Assembly: GCF_030272705.1 (NCBI RefSeq)
Contig: NZ_JARFYM010000007.1
Span: forward strand, 62,001-126,000
Direction of reading: 5' to 3'
DNA length: 64,000 nucleotides
Origin: Rhizobium mayense
GTDB taxonomy: Bacteria > Pseudomonadota > Alphaproteobacteria > Rhizobiales > Rhizobiaceae
The notes below the pieces were generated by a model that saw only the letters and a list, made by a program, of their open reading frames with translations, was not told the DNA's origin and made no database searches. Numbering within the stretch: the first letter of the stretch is position 1; every line of letters begins with the position of its first letter. Position numbers and translations under genes: made by a program. This document shows, piece after piece, positions 38,972 through 47,764 of the stretch.

Positions 38972-40135
38972 TTACTCGGCGGCACGCTTTCCGTGAGTCT
39001 GGGCGAGATATTCCGCGCTGCGCATTTCGAAAAGCCGCGATGCCGTACGGTCGAACTCAAAGCCCTCCGTACCGCGCCGTTCGACCAGTAAATCCTCCGG
39101 CATCGCCTCTGCAGAAACATAAAGCCGGACGGCATGATCGTAAAGCGTGTCGATAAGGATGATGAAGCGCTTGGTCTGGTTGCGCTTTTCCGGCCCGAGC
39201 CTCGGAACGCGATCAATAAAGATCGTGTCGAAGCGGTTGGCGATGGCCAGGAAATCGGCGGCACCCAACGGCGCCTCGCAAAGGTCGGCAAAGGAAAACC
39301 GCGCCATGCGATCGACCGCGAGCGGCACATGGACGGAACGCCCCTTCATCGGAATGTCCTGCGGTAGCGCCTTGCGCCCGTGCAGTACCTGCGTCCAGGA
39401 TGCATCCATCGCCATATCGGTGCGATCGTTGAGCGGTATCAGATAGACCGGCTGGCTGTTCAACTTTTCCAGGCGGTAGTCCGTCGGCGAATCCAGCGAG
39501 ACGATATCGACGTAGCGCTTCAAAAGATCGATGAAGGGCAGGAACAGACCGCGATTGAGGCCGTCGCGATAGAGATTGTCGGGCTCGACATTCGATGTGG
39601 CGACCAACACGCAGCCCAGCGAAAACAGCTCGGAAAACAGCCGCGACAGGATCATCGCATCGGCGATATCGGTCACCGAGAATTCGTCGAAGCAGAGCAG
39701 CTCTGCCTGGCTAAAAAGGTCGGCCGCGACAGGCGGCACCGGATCGGCCTGCTTGGTCTCGCCGTTCTTGAACTTCAGCCGATGGGCGGCGATGCGGTTG
39801 TGCACATCGGCCATGAATTCATGGAAATGCGCCCGACGCTTCCTGTTGCAGGGCGCCATTCCGTAGAACATGTCCATCAGCATCGTCTTGCCACGCCCGA
39901 CACTGCCATGGATATAGAGGCCGCGGACGATCTCGGCCGGCTTCTTGCGCGCGGCAAACATCCAGCCGAGCGCGCTCGATTTGGTCGCCGGCCGCTTCCG
40001 CTTAAGAGCGGCGAGCACGTGATCGAGGGATTTCGCCACATCCATCTGCGCCGAATCCACCTGGAGCGATCCGGAAGCCGTCAGCGCCTTTAAATGTTCG
40101 ACGACGCTGATGGAATAGTCTGGCATGGGCTGCAT
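38972..40135 (-). CDS. zapE: Cell division protein ZapE (AFG1-like ATPase)
   Basis: A 387-residue P-loop ATPase of the AFG1 family. Walker A is [12 protein letters not shown] near residues 77-88, Walker B is [15 protein letters not shown] near residue 152, and the family sensor region [18 protein letters not shown] is intact. In E. coli the protein affects FtsZ assembly under low oxygen; in mitochondria the family is linked to respiratory complex turnover, which is notable given its place between TCA and complex II genes. Start MQPMPDYS at 40135; ATG 40126 is an alternative. Confidence 0.9.
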   Translation of the reverse strand: MQPMPDYSISVVEHLKALTASGSLQVDSAQMDVAKSLDHVLAALKRKRPATKSSALGWMFAARKKPAEIVRGLYIHGSVGRGKTMLMDMFYGMAPCNRKRRAHFHEFMADVHNRIAAHRLKFKNGETKQADPVPPVAADLFSQAELLCFDEFSVTDIADAMILSRLFSELFSLGCVLVATSNVEPDNLYRDGLNRGLFLPFIDLLKRYVDIVSLDSPTDYRLEKLNSQPVYLIPLNDRTDMAMDASWTQVLHGRKALPQDIPMKGRSVHVPLAVDRMARFSFADLCEAPLGAADFLAIANRFDTIFIDRVPRLGPEKRNQTKRFIILIDTLYDHAVRLYVSAEAMPEDLLVERRGTEGFEFDRTASRLFEMRSAEYLAQTHGKRAAE

Positions 40136-40198
40136 GGGGAGATACCCGCCTGTGCATGAGGGAAGCGGCCGGATGGCCCAACCGCTTCAAAAGAGGCT

Positions 40199-40714
40199 TT
40201 ATCGGCTGAGGCTGAGCGGCTGTCCGGACGCCGTGGAGCCATCGAAACGCGAATCCGCCGTCTTGTAGAGCGAGCCGATCTGGCTGCCATCACGGTTCTT
40301 GAGGATGACCTGCTTGCCCGAAACTTCCCACGAGCCCATGGTCGTCAGTTCACCCGCGCAACCGCGCGTGCCGCCGCGCGAGCCGCTGCCGAGATTGGTG
40401 AGCGTCAGGAACATGTCACAGCTCGATCCGCCATTGCTGACCTTCCAGCTACCGACCATGGATTCCTTGGTCACGTCCTGCGCCGAAGCGGCCATCGCCT
40501 GTTGTTGCTGCGGATTGGCTGCATTCGGCGTATTCGTCGGCGCCGCCGGAAACTGCGAAGCGCCGGCGGTGGGCGGAAGCTGGCTGGATTGGACGGAGGG
40601 AACGGGCTGAGCCTGCAGTGGCGGGGGAGAATAATCGTCGTTGTATGCTGTGCGCTGGCAACCGGCAAGCGACAGACCTATCGCCGCAGCCGTCACTGCA
40701 TATCTGAACTGCAT
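40199..40714 (-). CDS. Omp19-like outer membrane lipoprotein, AprI/Inh inhibitor family
   Basis: A 171-residue lipoprotein. The lipobox LAGC places the lipidated cysteine at C19 after a hydrophobic signal ([14 protein letters not shown]). A Pro/Gln-rich linker (residues about 25-75) precedes the inhibitor-like domain [45 protein letters not shown], with a likely Cys pair. The layout matches Brucella Omp19, which inhibits proteases. I chose ATG 40714, seven bases after AGGAGT; the open frame extends further upstream without support. Follows the zapE promoter region on the same strand. Confidence 0.85.
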   Translation of the reverse strand: MQFRYAVTAAAIGLSLAGCQRTAYNDDYSPPPLQAQPVPSVQSSQLPPTAGASQFPAAPTNTPNAANPQQQQAMAASAQDVTKESMVGSWKVSNGGSSCDMFLTLTNLGSGSRGGTRGCAGELTTMGSWEVSGKQVILKNRDGSQIGSLYKTADSRFDGSTASGQPLSLSR

Positions 40715-41156
40715 CATCACACTCCTAATTATTTGTCCACCGCTGACATTTGCAAAGTGATGCTCAATGATGTGGGAATTAGCGTATTTCACTTTGGTTA
40801 ATCAAGTCGATACCGCCACAAATTGCCCTAGACCATAGCTCGACAAGAATCGGGTGGTTTCAAGGCACCATCCGGCGAACCTCATCCAGATAGAAATGAT
40901 CGGCCAGCCTCCGCATGTTTTTATCGCGTTCCATGTCATGGCGGAGATTGCCCGAAAGATCGGAATGGCGTGCGAGCGAGGCTGATAAAAATTCCGTGAG
41001 CGGCCACACCAGCGAGCGCTTGCCCGCCTCGCGCAACTGCTTCTCAACCGAGAGCAATTTGCGGAATGATCCCGCTCCGGTCCGACATGAACGAAGCGGC
41101 GATCACAGTGGTTAGGTTCATATTACCCGCGGCACAGACGCACGATCACCGGCGGG
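40715..41156. other. Gap between omp19-like gene and sdhB
   Basis: 442 bases hold only the doubtful 65-residue ORF at 40860-41057 plus the lipoprotein's leader region with AGGAGT. I see no terminator with a clear T-run after sdhB, and no RNA gene or known repeat. Confidence 0.5.
40860..41057 (-). CDS. Possible small basic protein
   Basis: A 65-residue ORF not recognised as any family. It would start with TTG at 41057 (LSVEKQLREAGKRSLVWPL) and end in DKNMRRLADHFYLDEVRRMVP. There is no convincing ribosome binding site and no upstream ATG in frame. In its favour, third codon positions are strongly GC-rich and the sequence is a plausible helix-forming, charged peptide. An internal Met (MERDKNM) is another possible start. 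Confidence 0.35.
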   Translation of the reverse strand: MLSVEKQLREAGKRSLVWPLTEFLSASLARHSDLSGNLRHDMERDKNMRRLADHFYLDEVRRMVP

Positions 41157-41936
41157 TCAGACCCGCCGTTCGACCATCATCTTCTTGATTTCGGCGATCG
41201 CCTTGGCCGGGTTCAGACCCTTGGGGCAGGTCTGGGCGCAGTTCATGATCGTGTGGCAGCGGTAGAGGCGGAACGGGTCCTCGAGATTGTCGAGGCGCTC
41301 GCCCTTTGCCTCGTCGCGGCTGTCGATCAGCCAGCGGTAAGCCTGCAGAAGAACGGCCGGGCCAAGATAGCGATCGCCGTTCCACCAATAGCTCGGACAG
41401 GAGGTCGAGCAGCAAGCGCAGAGAATGCATTCGTAGAGGCCGTCGAGCTTCAGACGATCCTCATGGCTCTGCTTCCACTCCTTCGCCGGCGGCGGCGACA
41501 CCGTCTTAAGCCAGGGCTCGATCGAGCGGTGCTGAGCATAGAAATTCGTCAGATCCGGCACGAGGTCCTTGACGACAGGCATATGCGGCAGCGGATAGAT
41601 CTTCACCGTACCGTTGATCTCGTCCATGCCCTTGGTGCAGGCGAGCGTGTTCGTGCCGTCGATGTTCATCGCGCAGGAGCCACAAATGCCTTCGCGGCAG
41701 GAACGGCGCAGCGTCAGCGTCGGATCGATCTTGTTCTTGATGTAGAGCAGGCCGTCGAGCACCATCGGGCCGCAATCGTCGACGTCGATGTAATACGTGT
41801 CGATGCTCGGGTTTTGGCCGTCATCCGGGCTCCAGCGGTAGACACGGAATTCGCGTGTATTCTTCGCGCCTGCCGGCTTCGGCCAGACCTTGCCTTCACG
41901 CATCTGAGAGTTCTTGGGTAGAGCGAGTTCAACCAT
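41157..41936 (-). CDS. sdhB: Succinate dehydrogenase iron-sulfur subunit
   Basis: A 259-residue electron-transfer subunit of complex II. The 2Fe-2S ligands lie in [16 protein letters not shown] with a later LAC; the 4Fe-4S cluster in [11 protein letters not shown] and the 3Fe-4S cluster in [17 protein letters not shown]. It passes electrons from the SdhA flavin to quinone at the SdhCD anchor. It is the last gene of sdhCDAB, 17 bases after sdhA. A full-length, ordinary member. Confidence 0.97.
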   Translation of the reverse strand: MVELALPKNSQMREGKVWPKPAGAKNTREFRVYRWSPDDGQNPSIDTYYIDVDDCGPMVLDGLLYIKNKIDPTLTLRRSCREGICGSCAMNIDGTNTLACTKGMDEINGTVKIYPLPHMPVVKDLVPDLTNFYAQHRSIEPWLKTVSPPPAKEWKQSHEDRLKLDGLYECILCACCSTSCPSYWWNGDRYLGPAVLLQAYRWLIDSRDEAKGERLDNLEDPFRLYRCHTIMNCAQTCPKGLNPAKAIAEIKKMMVERRV

Positions 41937-41953
41937 AGTCAGTTCCTCTCAGA

Positions 41954-43810
41954 TCAATACACGCGCGCCTTAGGCTCGATCTTGTGCGGATCGATGCCTT
42001 CGGCGATCAGTTCGGTATGAACAGGGCGATAATCCAGCTTGACGTCGCCGGCTTCGTTAACCCAGGCGAGCGTGTGCTTGCGCCAGTTTTCATCGTCGCG
42101 GCCGCCGAACTTGCCTTCGGTGTAATCTTCGCGGGCATGCGAGCCGCGGCTTTCCTTGCGGGCTTCGGCGCCGTAGATCGTCGTGATGGCGTTGGCCATC
42201 AGGTTGTGCAGTTCCAGCGTTTCGACAAGATCGGAGTTCCAGATCAGCGAACGGTCGGTGACCTTGACGTCAGGCAGCTCCTTCCAGATTGCCGAGATAC
42301 GGCGGCAACCGGATTCCAGCGATTCCTGCGTGCGGAACACGGCAGCGTCTTCCTGCATGGCGCGCTGCATCTTTTCGCGCAGCACCGCGGTCGGCGTCGA
42401 GCCACTGGCGTGGCGCAAGCCGTCGAAACGGTCCATGATCTTGTCGCAGGCGGCAACATTGACCGGCGGCACCGGGCTCGCCCGGTCGATAACCTGACCG
42501 GCGCGGATGGCGGCGGCACGACCGAAGACCACGAGGTCGATCAGCGAGTTGGAACCGAGGCGATTGGCGCCGTGCACCGAAGCGCAACCGGCTTCGCCGA
42601 CGGCCATCAGGCCCGGCAGAATTCGCTCAGGATTATTGCCGTCGGCATTCAATACCTCGCCCCAATAGTTCGTCGGAATGCCGCCCATATTGTAGTGGAC
42701 GGTCGGCAGAACCGGGATCGGCTCGCGGGTCACGTCGACGCCGGCGAAGATGCGCGCGCTCTCGGAAATGCCCGGCAGGCGCTCGTGCAGCACGGCCGGG
42801 TCGAGATGGTCGAGGTGCAGGAAGATGTGGTCCTTGCTCTTGCCGACGCCGCGGCCTTCGCGGATTTCCAGCGTCATGCAGCGCGAAACGACGTCGCGCG
42901 AGGCAAGGTCCTTGGCCGAGGGCGCATAGCGCTCCATGAAGCGCTCGCCTTCGGAATTGACGAGATAGCCGCCTTCGCCGCGCGCGCCTTCGGTGATCAG
43001 ACAGCCGGAACCATAGATGCCGGTCGGATGGAACTGTACGAATTCCATGTCCTGCAGCGGCAGCCCGGCGCGGGCAACCATGCCGCCGCCGTCGCCGGTG
43101 CAGGTATGGGCCGAGGTCGCCGAGAAATAGGCGCGGCCGTAGCCGCCGGTCGCCAGCACCACCATCTTGGCGGCGAAGCGATGGATCGTGCCGTCGTCCA
43201 GGCACCAGGCGACAACACCGGTGCAGCGGCTGCCGTCATCGGACATGATCAGGTCGAGCGCGAAATATTCGATGAAGAATTCGGCATTGTTGCGCAGCGA
43301 CTGGCCGTAAAGCGTGTGCAGGATGGCGTGGCCGGTACGGTCGGCGGCGGCGCAGGTGCGCTGCACCGGTGGGCCTTCGCCGTAATTCTGCATATGGCCG
43401 CCGAACGGACGCTGGTAGATCTTGCCTTCTTCGTTGCGCGAGAACGGCACGCCGTAATGCTCGAGCTCATAGACCGCCTTTGGCGCTTCCATCGTGAGAT
43501 ACTGCATGGCATCGACGTCGCCGAGCCAGTCGGAACCCTTGACGGTGTCGTAGAGATGCCATTGCCAGCTGTCCGGTGTCATGTTCTGCAGCGAGGCGGC
43601 AATGCCGCCCTGGGCTGCGACCGTATGCGAGCGGGTTGGGAATACTTTGGTGATACAGGCGGTACGGAAACCCTGCTCGGCCATGCCGAGCGTGGCGCGC
43701 AGGCCCGCGCCGCCGGCGCCGACGACGATCACGTCATAGGAGTGATCGACATATTTGTAGGCTTTCCCGTTCTGAGCAGGCCCATTCTGAGCGGATGAAT
43801 TCGGTGCCAT
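41954..43810 (-). CDS. sdhA: Succinate dehydrogenase flavoprotein subunit
   Basis: The 618-residue catalytic subunit. The FAD-binding motif is [16 protein letters not shown] near residue 30, the covalent-FAD histidine in [15 protein letters not shown] near residue 63, and the substrate site includes HPTGIYGSG and the RxxG pattern near [20 protein letters not shown] (bases around 42950). It starts with a hydrophilic head [20 protein letters not shown]. Lies seven bases after sdhD. Confidence 0.97.
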   Translation of the reverse strand: MAPNSSAQNGPAQNGKAYKYVDHSYDVIVVGAGGAGLRATLGMAEQGFRTACITKVFPTRSHTVAAQGGIAASLQNMTPDSWQWHLYDTVKGSDWLGDVDAMQYLTMEAPKAVYELEHYGVPFSRNEEGKIYQRPFGGHMQNYGEGPPVQRTCAAADRTGHAILHTLYGQSLRNNAEFFIEYFALDLIMSDDGSRCTGVVAWCLDDGTIHRFAAKMVVLATGGYGRAYFSATSAHTCTGDGGGMVARAGLPLQDMEFVQFHPTGIYGSGCLITEGARGEGGYLVNSEGERFMERYAPSAKDLASRDVVSRCMTLEIREGRGVGKSKDHIFLHLDHLDPAVLHERLPGISESARIFAGVDVTREPIPVLPTVHYNMGGIPTNYWGEVLNADGNNPERILPGLMAVGEAGCASVHGANRLGSNSLIDLVVFGRAAAIRAGQVIDRASPVPPVNVAACDKIMDRFDGLRHASGSTPTAVLREKMQRAMQEDAAVFRTQESLESGCRRISAIWKELPDVKVTDRSLIWNSDLVETLELHNLMANAITTIYGAEARKESRGSHAREDYTEGKFGGRDDENWRKHTLAWVNEAGDVKLDYRPVHTELIAEGIDPHKIEPKARVY

Positions 43811-43817
43811 CTTACAA

Positions 43818-44198
43818 TTATCCTACGAACGCGATCTTCAGAATGGCGAAGAGACAGAGCCCAGCCACGAAAATCGCGAAGAATGTGTTGAGCATGAGAA
43901 GGACGATTTTGCCTATCTCGCTGTGGACATAGTCCTCGATGATGACCTGCATGCCGAGCCTCATATGAATGACGCCGGAGATCACCATTAGGCCCATGAT
44001 GACCGCGACGAGCGGATTCGACAGCGCGTGCACGACATCCGCATAGGGAGCGCCAGCATAGATCATCAGGAAAATGACGAAGAAGATGATGAGCGGAACA
44101 TTGGCAACGGCGGTCAGACGCTGGCGCCAGAAATGCTCGGTGCCTTCCTTGGCGGAGCCGAGGCCGCGGACTTTGCCCAAGGGGGTGCGCATATCCAT
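43818..44198 (-). CDS. sdhD: Succinate dehydrogenase membrane anchor subunit D
   Basis: A 126-residue membrane anchor with three helices. The start [36 protein letters not shown] is typical of alphaproteobacterial SdhD; the heme and quinone region has [25 protein letters not shown] with the conserved His and Asp-Tyr. It lies seven bases before sdhA and 86 after sdhC. Together with SdhC it anchors complex II and binds heme b and ubiquinone. Confidence 0.93.
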   Translation of the reverse strand: MDMRTPLGKVRGLGSAKEGTEHFWRQRLTAVANVPLIIFFVIFLMIYAGAPYADVVHALSNPLVAVIMGLMVISGVIHMRLGMQVIIEDYVHSEIGKIVLLMLNTFFAIFVAGLCLFAILKIAFVG

Positions 44199-44284
44199 GA
44201 GAAATATCCTTTAAAGCAATGATCTCAAACCGAAGGACCGCGAAGCGAATAGTGTGACGCCGTTTTCGGACAAGACCATACCAA

Positions 44285-44683
44285 TCAAATCAGCCGGATG
44301 ACGATGCCGATGATCCAGACCAGCGCGGTAAGACAGAGCGAACCAACAAGCGTCGCTTTGGCCATCTTGGTCGAGACGGCGGGGTCGAAGCCGTATCCGA
44401 GGTCCCAAATGAAATGGCGGAAGCCGCCGAGCATATGGTGCAGCAGCGCCCAAGTATAGCCGAGCAGGACGAGCCGGCCGATGATCGAACCCATGATCCA
44501 GTTGACCAGGTCGAAATAACCCTGACCGGTCGCCGCCGCGATCAGCCACCAGGCGACCAGCAGCGTGCCGAAATAAAGCGCGCCGCCGGTGATGCGGTGA
44601 ACGATCGACATAACCATGGTGGGAATAAGCTTGTAGACTTGCAGATGCGGCGACAGGGGCCGGTTTTGTGTGACGTTCGCCAT
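44285..44683 (-). CDS. sdhC: Succinate dehydrogenase cytochrome b556 subunit C
   Basis: A 132-residue membrane subunit. The family motif RPLSPHLQVYKL is at residues 8-19, SIVHRITGGALYFG follows at about 27-40, and the heme-ligand histidine region is LLHHMLGGFRHFIWDLGYGFD near residue 82. Three helices are predicted. It is the first gene of sdhCDAB, with a divergent promoter region shared with a repeat-rich secreted protein upstream. Confidence 0.94.
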   Translation of the reverse strand: MANVTQNRPLSPHLQVYKLIPTMVMSIVHRITGGALYFGTLLVAWWLIAAATGQGYFDLVNWIMGSIIGRLVLLGYTWALLHHMLGGFRHFIWDLGYGFDPAVSTKMAKATLVGSLCLTALVWIIGIVIRLI

Positions 44684-44992
44684 CAGAACCTCGCGGCGTT
44701 ACGATACGCTTCGATCCCGGATGTCTCCGGGGCTACGCACCTGGAGAAATCCTGTGTGCGTTGCATCAATTGTGACCATTAATCACGGAAAGCCATGTCG
44801 ACAAGCACAATTGCTGTCTGCCTCGAATTTAATCGATTCGGATCATCAGACACCTTTAGCGAGTGCGCAGAAACGACATTCTCCGATTGGCCGATCGATA
44901 CGATTTTCCCGTCAACCGAGTGGACTTAACGCTTCTCTTGCTGCACTCTGCTCTTCATAATTCGTTAAGGATTTGGAAGGCGAGACGAACCA
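44684..44992. other. Divergent promoter region of sdhC and the repeat-rich gene
   Basis: 309 bases without a gene. It should hold the sdhCDAB promoter on the minus strand and that of the 44993 gene on the plus strand. A TGTGA-N7-TCACG inverted motif lies at 44771-44787, but its spacer is seven rather than the six expected for CRP-type sites. I see no terminator, RNA gene or repeat. Confidence 0.4.
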
Positions 44993-45502
44993 ATGGGACG
45001 GCATCTTTTCAAGGCAGCAATGCTCGTTTTGGCGGCAGCCGCCGCTCTTTCGTGCGTATCGGCCTCAGCGGGCGACTTTCGCCGCGGACAGAGCCAGTTC
45101 CACCAGTCCCGCTTTGTATCGTTCCACCATTCCAGCTTTGTTCCGTTCCACAATTCTGGCCTAGTTCCATTCCACCATTCTCGCTTTGCTCCGTTCGGCC
45201 ATTCGCGCTTTGTTCGGTTGCGACAAATCTCCTGGCCGCAGGGCTACGGGCGGACGCAGCCTGCCAGAATCATTCTGATGGATCCGCAATATGCGGCAAG
45301 TGCGGGCACCTATGCCGGGACGACCGATGTCTATCAGGCCGACGGCGGGACCTATGTCCTAGGCTACGGCGGAAATGGCGGCTATGGCGGACACCAGAAC
45401 GGAGCTGTTACGCCGTTGAAGCCGCGGGCCAAGGTCATCAACGTCAAACTCGCCCGCAGCGCCTGCTCCTATGAAGCCGGCGTCTGCGTGATTCGCCCCT
45501 GA
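44993..45502 (+). CDS. Secreted protein with tandem FxPFHHS repeats
   Basis: A 169-residue exported protein of unknown function. The signal peptide is residues 1-26 (AAMLVLAAAAALSCVSASA). Residues about 34-78 hold four eight-residue repeats of the type F-V-P-F-H-H-S, rich in Phe and His, encoded by 24-base DNA repeats. A Gly/Tyr-rich stretch (VLGYGGNGGYGGHQNG) follows near residue 122, then a basic KPRAKVINVKLARSACSYEAGVCVIRP end with a Cys pair that could form a disulfide. The His-rich region might bind metal. GGAAGG lies about 12 bases upstream. Not recognised as a known family. Confidence 0.7.
   Translation: MGRHLFKAAMLVLAAAAALSCVSASAGDFRRGQSQFHQSRFVSFHHSSFVPFHNSGLVPFHHSRFAPFGHSRFVRLRQISWPQGYGRTQPARIILMDPQYAASAGTYAGTTDVYQADGGTYVLGYGGNGGYGGHQNGAVTPLKPRAKVINVKLARSACSYEAGVCVIRP
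45113..45224 (+). repeat. Imperfect 24-bp tandem repeat within the secreted-protein gene
   Basis: Four units: 45113-45136, 45137-45160, 45161-45184 and 45185-45208, followed by a partial fifth (45209-45224). Consensus TTTGTTCCGTTCCACCATTC plus four bases. A half unit precedes the array near 45094. Each unit encodes eight residues. Confidence 0.85.
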
Positions 45503-45508
45503 CGGTCC

Positions 45509-46159
45509 TTAGCCGGCAAGAAATCGCCAGACCGTCGTCTTCTTCACTTCGCTGTCTTCCAAAGCCCGCGTTACCGGCACCTGATAAGTGGCACGGGCCT
45601 CCAAATGATCCTTCGGGAGATAGGCTCTTCCGGGATCGCCCACCAGAACGAGATGGCCCTCGTTCGCCAGCTGCCGGAACCAGGGAATCAGACGATCGGC
45701 GAAATCGCGATCGTAAAAGACATCACCAGCAAGAATGACCTCGGCATTCGTCGCCTGGCCAACGAGATCGTCACCGGTAAATTCAAGCGTGATCGCGTTC
45801 TCCGCTGCGTTCAACCGTATCGCCGTCTCCGCCCAGGGATCGATATCGGCGGCGAACACATGGCTGGCACCCGCAAGCTTCGCCGCAATCGCGACGAGGC
45901 CGGAGCCGCTGGCGAAATCCAGAACCCGTTTTCCGGCGACCTCATCGGGATGATCGAGCACATAGCGCGAAAGCCCCTGTCCACCCGCCCAGGCAAAAGC
46001 CCAAAAAGGCGGTGGCAAGCCGATCTCTTCGAGTTCCTCCTCCGTCTTCAACCAGAGATCATGGACTTCGCTCGCCAGATGCAGCCGGATTTCCGGCACA
46101 TGCGGCGGCGCCATGAGACTGGTGTTTGCAAGAATGAAGCTCTCAGGATCGGTCTTCAA
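45509..46159 (-). CDS. METTL20/ETFB-KMT-like protein methyltransferase
   Basis: A 216-residue SAM-dependent methyltransferase. SAM-binding motif I is VLDFASGSGLVAIAAKLAGA near residue 78, motif II acid FAADIDPWA near 102, and the post-I motif AGDVFYDRDF resembles family motif DxxY. It is close in layout to the Agrobacterium homologue of human METTL20, which methylates lysines of electron-transfer flavoprotein beta and ribosomal L7/L12. The surrounding LPPPFWAFAWAGGQGLSRYVLDHP start is typical. It follows the EVE gene by 21 bases on the same strand; substrate assignment is by family similarity. Confidence 0.8.
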   Translation of the reverse strand: MKTDPESFILANTSLMAPPHVPEIRLHLASEVHDLWLKTEEELEEIGLPPPFWAFAWAGGQGLSRYVLDHPDEVAGKRVLDFASGSGLVAIAAKLAGASHVFAADIDPWAETAIRLNAAENAITLEFTGDDLVGQATNAEVILAGDVFYDRDFADRLIPWFRQLANEGHLVLVGDPGRAYLPKDHLEARATYQVPVTRALEDSEVKKTTVWRFLAG

Positions 46160-46180
46160 ATCGCCCTCGAGTCAGAGGTG

Positions 46181-46612
46181 TCAGACAGGCGGATTGTCGA
46201 GTTCGCCCATGCGGCAGACTTCGAGATATTCCTCTGATGTCACCGGCTGCACGGAAAGCCGCATCGAGGTGACGAGCGCCATCTGCGAAAGCTTCGGATT
46301 GGCCTTGATATCCTTCAACGTCACCGGCTTCGGCATGTCGCGAACGGCACGGATGTCCACGCAGTCCCAGCGCGGATCGTCCTTGGCAGTCGAATCGGGA
46401 TGTGACAGCGCACAAACCTCGACAATGCCGACAATCTCCAGCCCCTCATTGGAATGGTAGAAGAAGCCTTTGTCTCCGATCTGCATCGCCCGCATGTTGT
46501 TGCGGGCGAGGTAGTTGCGCACGCCCGTCCATTCGGTGCCCTTTTCGCCGGCTCTCTTCTGCGCTTCCCAGGACCACGACGCCGGTTCGGATTTATACAG
46601 CCAATGCGCCAT
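46181..46612 (-). CDS. EVE-domain protein
   Basis: A 143-residue PUA-like EVE-domain protein, expected to bind modified or flipped-out bases in nucleic acids. The start MAHWLYKSEPASWSWE and the FFYHSN and GVRNYLARNNMRAM segments are family marks. It lies three bases after the YciI-like gene and 21 before the methyltransferase, in a likely three-gene transcript. Pocket aromatic residues (W4, W18 or nearby, and FYHS) are intact. Usually a housekeeping single-domain gene in proteobacteria; no restriction gene is nearby. Confidence 0.92.
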   Translation of the reverse strand: MAHWLYKSEPASWSWEAQKRAGEKGTEWTGVRNYLARNNMRAMQIGDKGFFYHSNEGLEIVGIVEVCALSHPDSTAKDDPRWDCVDIRAVRDMPKPVTLKDIKANPKLSQMALVTSMRLSVQPVTSEEYLEVCRMGELDNPPV

Positions 46613-46615
46613 GTT

Positions 46616-46909
46616 TCATGCCTCCGGATTGTTGAAGACCCAGTTGTAGGGCTTGATCTCGACGTTCTCGAACAAGCCGGCCTTGGTATAGGGATCGGCA
46701 TCGGCAATCGCTTTTGCTGCTTCGATCGTTTCTGCGCTGACGATGGCAAGCGTGCCATTCGGCTTGCCTTCCGCGTCGAGGAAAGGACCCGCCATCTTCA
46801 ACGTACCCTCGGCATTGAGCTTGTTCAAATACTCGACATGGGCAGGGCGGGTCTCCATCCGGACATTCAGATGACCGGGCTTGTCCTTGCAGACAAAGGC
46901 AAACAGCAT
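46616..46909 (-). CDS. YciI-like protein
   Basis: A 97-residue single-domain protein of the YciI/YCII family (ferredoxin-like fold). It starts MLFAFVCKDKPGHLNVRMETRPAHVEYL, with the conserved His in RPAHVEYL, and ends in the active-site-like DADPYTKAGLFENVEIKPYNW with the conserved DP. GGAGAATAAAATC gives a good ribosome binding site. Its pairing with EVE is a common gene neighbourhood in alphaproteobacteria. Function unknown; it differs in sequence from the YciI-like gene between sucA and sucB. Confidence 0.88.
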   Translation of the reverse strand: MLFAFVCKDKPGHLNVRMETRPAHVEYLNKLNAEGTLKMAGPFLDAEGKPNGTLAIVSAETIEAAKAIADADPYTKAGLFENVEIKPYNWVFNNPEA

Positions 46910-46976
46910 GATTTTATTCTCCTATGGAAATCAGCAGGCTATTGAGGATGATGGATAAAGCCTCATCCAGCGAAGG

Positions 46977-47411
46977 TCATCTTGTTTCTGCGCGAAGCGG
47001 ATTGATAATGTCGAGGCCCCAAAAGTCCGCCTCATTGTCCGTTGCGATAACGCATTCATTCGCGATTGCGACGGCAGCGATCAACATGTCCATGGGGTCG
47101 CGCTGTCGCCCGGCTGCTCGACCCTCCGCCATAAGCTGTGCCCAAATTAAGGCAGCACTTTCGTCGAAGGGAAGAATGCGTCCGGCGAAATATGCCAGCG
47201 GTCCTTGCGGGCCGAGAAACCAAGTTTCGAGTTCGTCCCGTTTGCGTCCCGCCGGCTTGATCAAAATTCCGCGCTGAATCTCGGCAATCGTGGACGCCGC
47301 GATGAAAAGATCGCCATCTATCTGTGTTTGAAACCAATTGGCGAGATTGGGCGCCGGCTCAGGTTTGATCGTATTGCTGATGATATTGGTATCGAGCAAA
47401 TAGCGGGTCAA
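46977..47411 (-). CDS. PIN-domain toxin, VapC/FitB type
   Basis: A 144-residue probable RNase. Acidic active-site residues are D7 (LLDTNIIS), E44 (TIAEIQRG), D105 or D108 (RDPMDMLIAA) and D125 (ATDNEADF). The IQRGI and D-x-x-IAA sequence layout is typical of the VapC/FitB subgroup. Its start overlaps the stop of the upstream antitoxin gene by four bases. The chain is complete, so the toxin is probably active. In type II systems such nucleases cleave RNA until neutralised by the antitoxin. Confidence 0.88.
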   Translation of the reverse strand: MTRYLLDTNIISNTIKPEPAPNLANWFQTQIDGDLFIAASTIAEIQRGILIKPAGRKRDELETWFLGPQGPLAYFAGRILPFDESAALIWAQLMAEGRAAGRQRDPMDMLIAAVAIANECVIATDNEADFWGLDIINPLRAETR

Positions 47412-47707
47412 AGATCGATCTCGCGCACTTTGCCGCGAACTCTCTCGAGATCAAGATCCGAGCCAACAAGGGGCGAACTGCGCAGCCAGGCATAAACGCC
47501 GCCCTTCTTCGGCGGCTCCCCGGAGATCACCTGGTTCAGGATATTGCGGATACGGGCAGATTCAGCCCCGTCTTCCGCCAGACGTCGCGCCAACGAACGA
47601 ATCAAGGCACGATCACCATCAAGGCCAAGCACCTCGAAGCGAGCCAGGCCGCGCTCTTCAAGACGAGAGCGGTAATTCTGAATCGCGCGCTTTTGTGAGC
47701 TGCCCAT
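47408..47707 (-). CDS. Antitoxin partner of the PIN toxin
   Basis: A 99-residue small hydrophilic protein. MGSSQKRAIQNYRSRLEERGLARFEVLGLDGDRALIRSLARRLAEDG suggests an N-terminal DNA-binding ribbon-helix-helix or similar part, and the C-terminal SGEPPKKGGVYAWLRSSPLVGSDLDLERVRGKVREIDL a toxin-binding tail. Two ATGs occur at 47710 and 47707; the second lies better with GGAGG. Overlap of four bases with the toxin and direct repeats 14-34 bases upstream fit a type II system with autoregulation. Family not firmly recognised. Confidence 0.75.
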   Translation of the reverse strand: MGSSQKRAIQNYRSRLEERGLARFEVLGLDGDRALIRSLARRLAEDGAESARIRNILNQVISGEPPKKGGVYAWLRSSPLVGSDLDLERVRGKVREIDL

Positions 47708-47720
47708 CATCGCCTCCGGT

Positions 47721-47741
47721 TATATCCAGTAATATATCCAG
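47721..47741 (-). promoter_or_regulatory. Direct repeat upstream of the antitoxin, likely operator
   Basis: TATATCCAG at 47721-47729 and 47733-47741 (CTGGATATA on the minus strand) are nine-base perfect repeats 12 bases apart. They lie 14-34 bases upstream of the antitoxin start and downstream of gpsA, where the toxin-antitoxin promoter is expected. The second copy also overlaps an AT-rich -10-like TATATT. Confidence 0.5.
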
Positions 47742-47764
47742 CGCGCTGCCGATATTCAAGCTTT

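Noticed and set aside
44771..44787. CRP-like TGTGA-N7-TCACG motif in the sdhC promoter region
   Set aside because: The spacer is seven rather than six, the match is short and rhizobial CRP control of sdh is not indicated, so I do not claim a site.
45113..45224. Short repeats taken as a possible CRISPR array
   Set aside because: Units are contiguous without spacers, imperfect and in frame with a coding sequence, so they are protein repeats.
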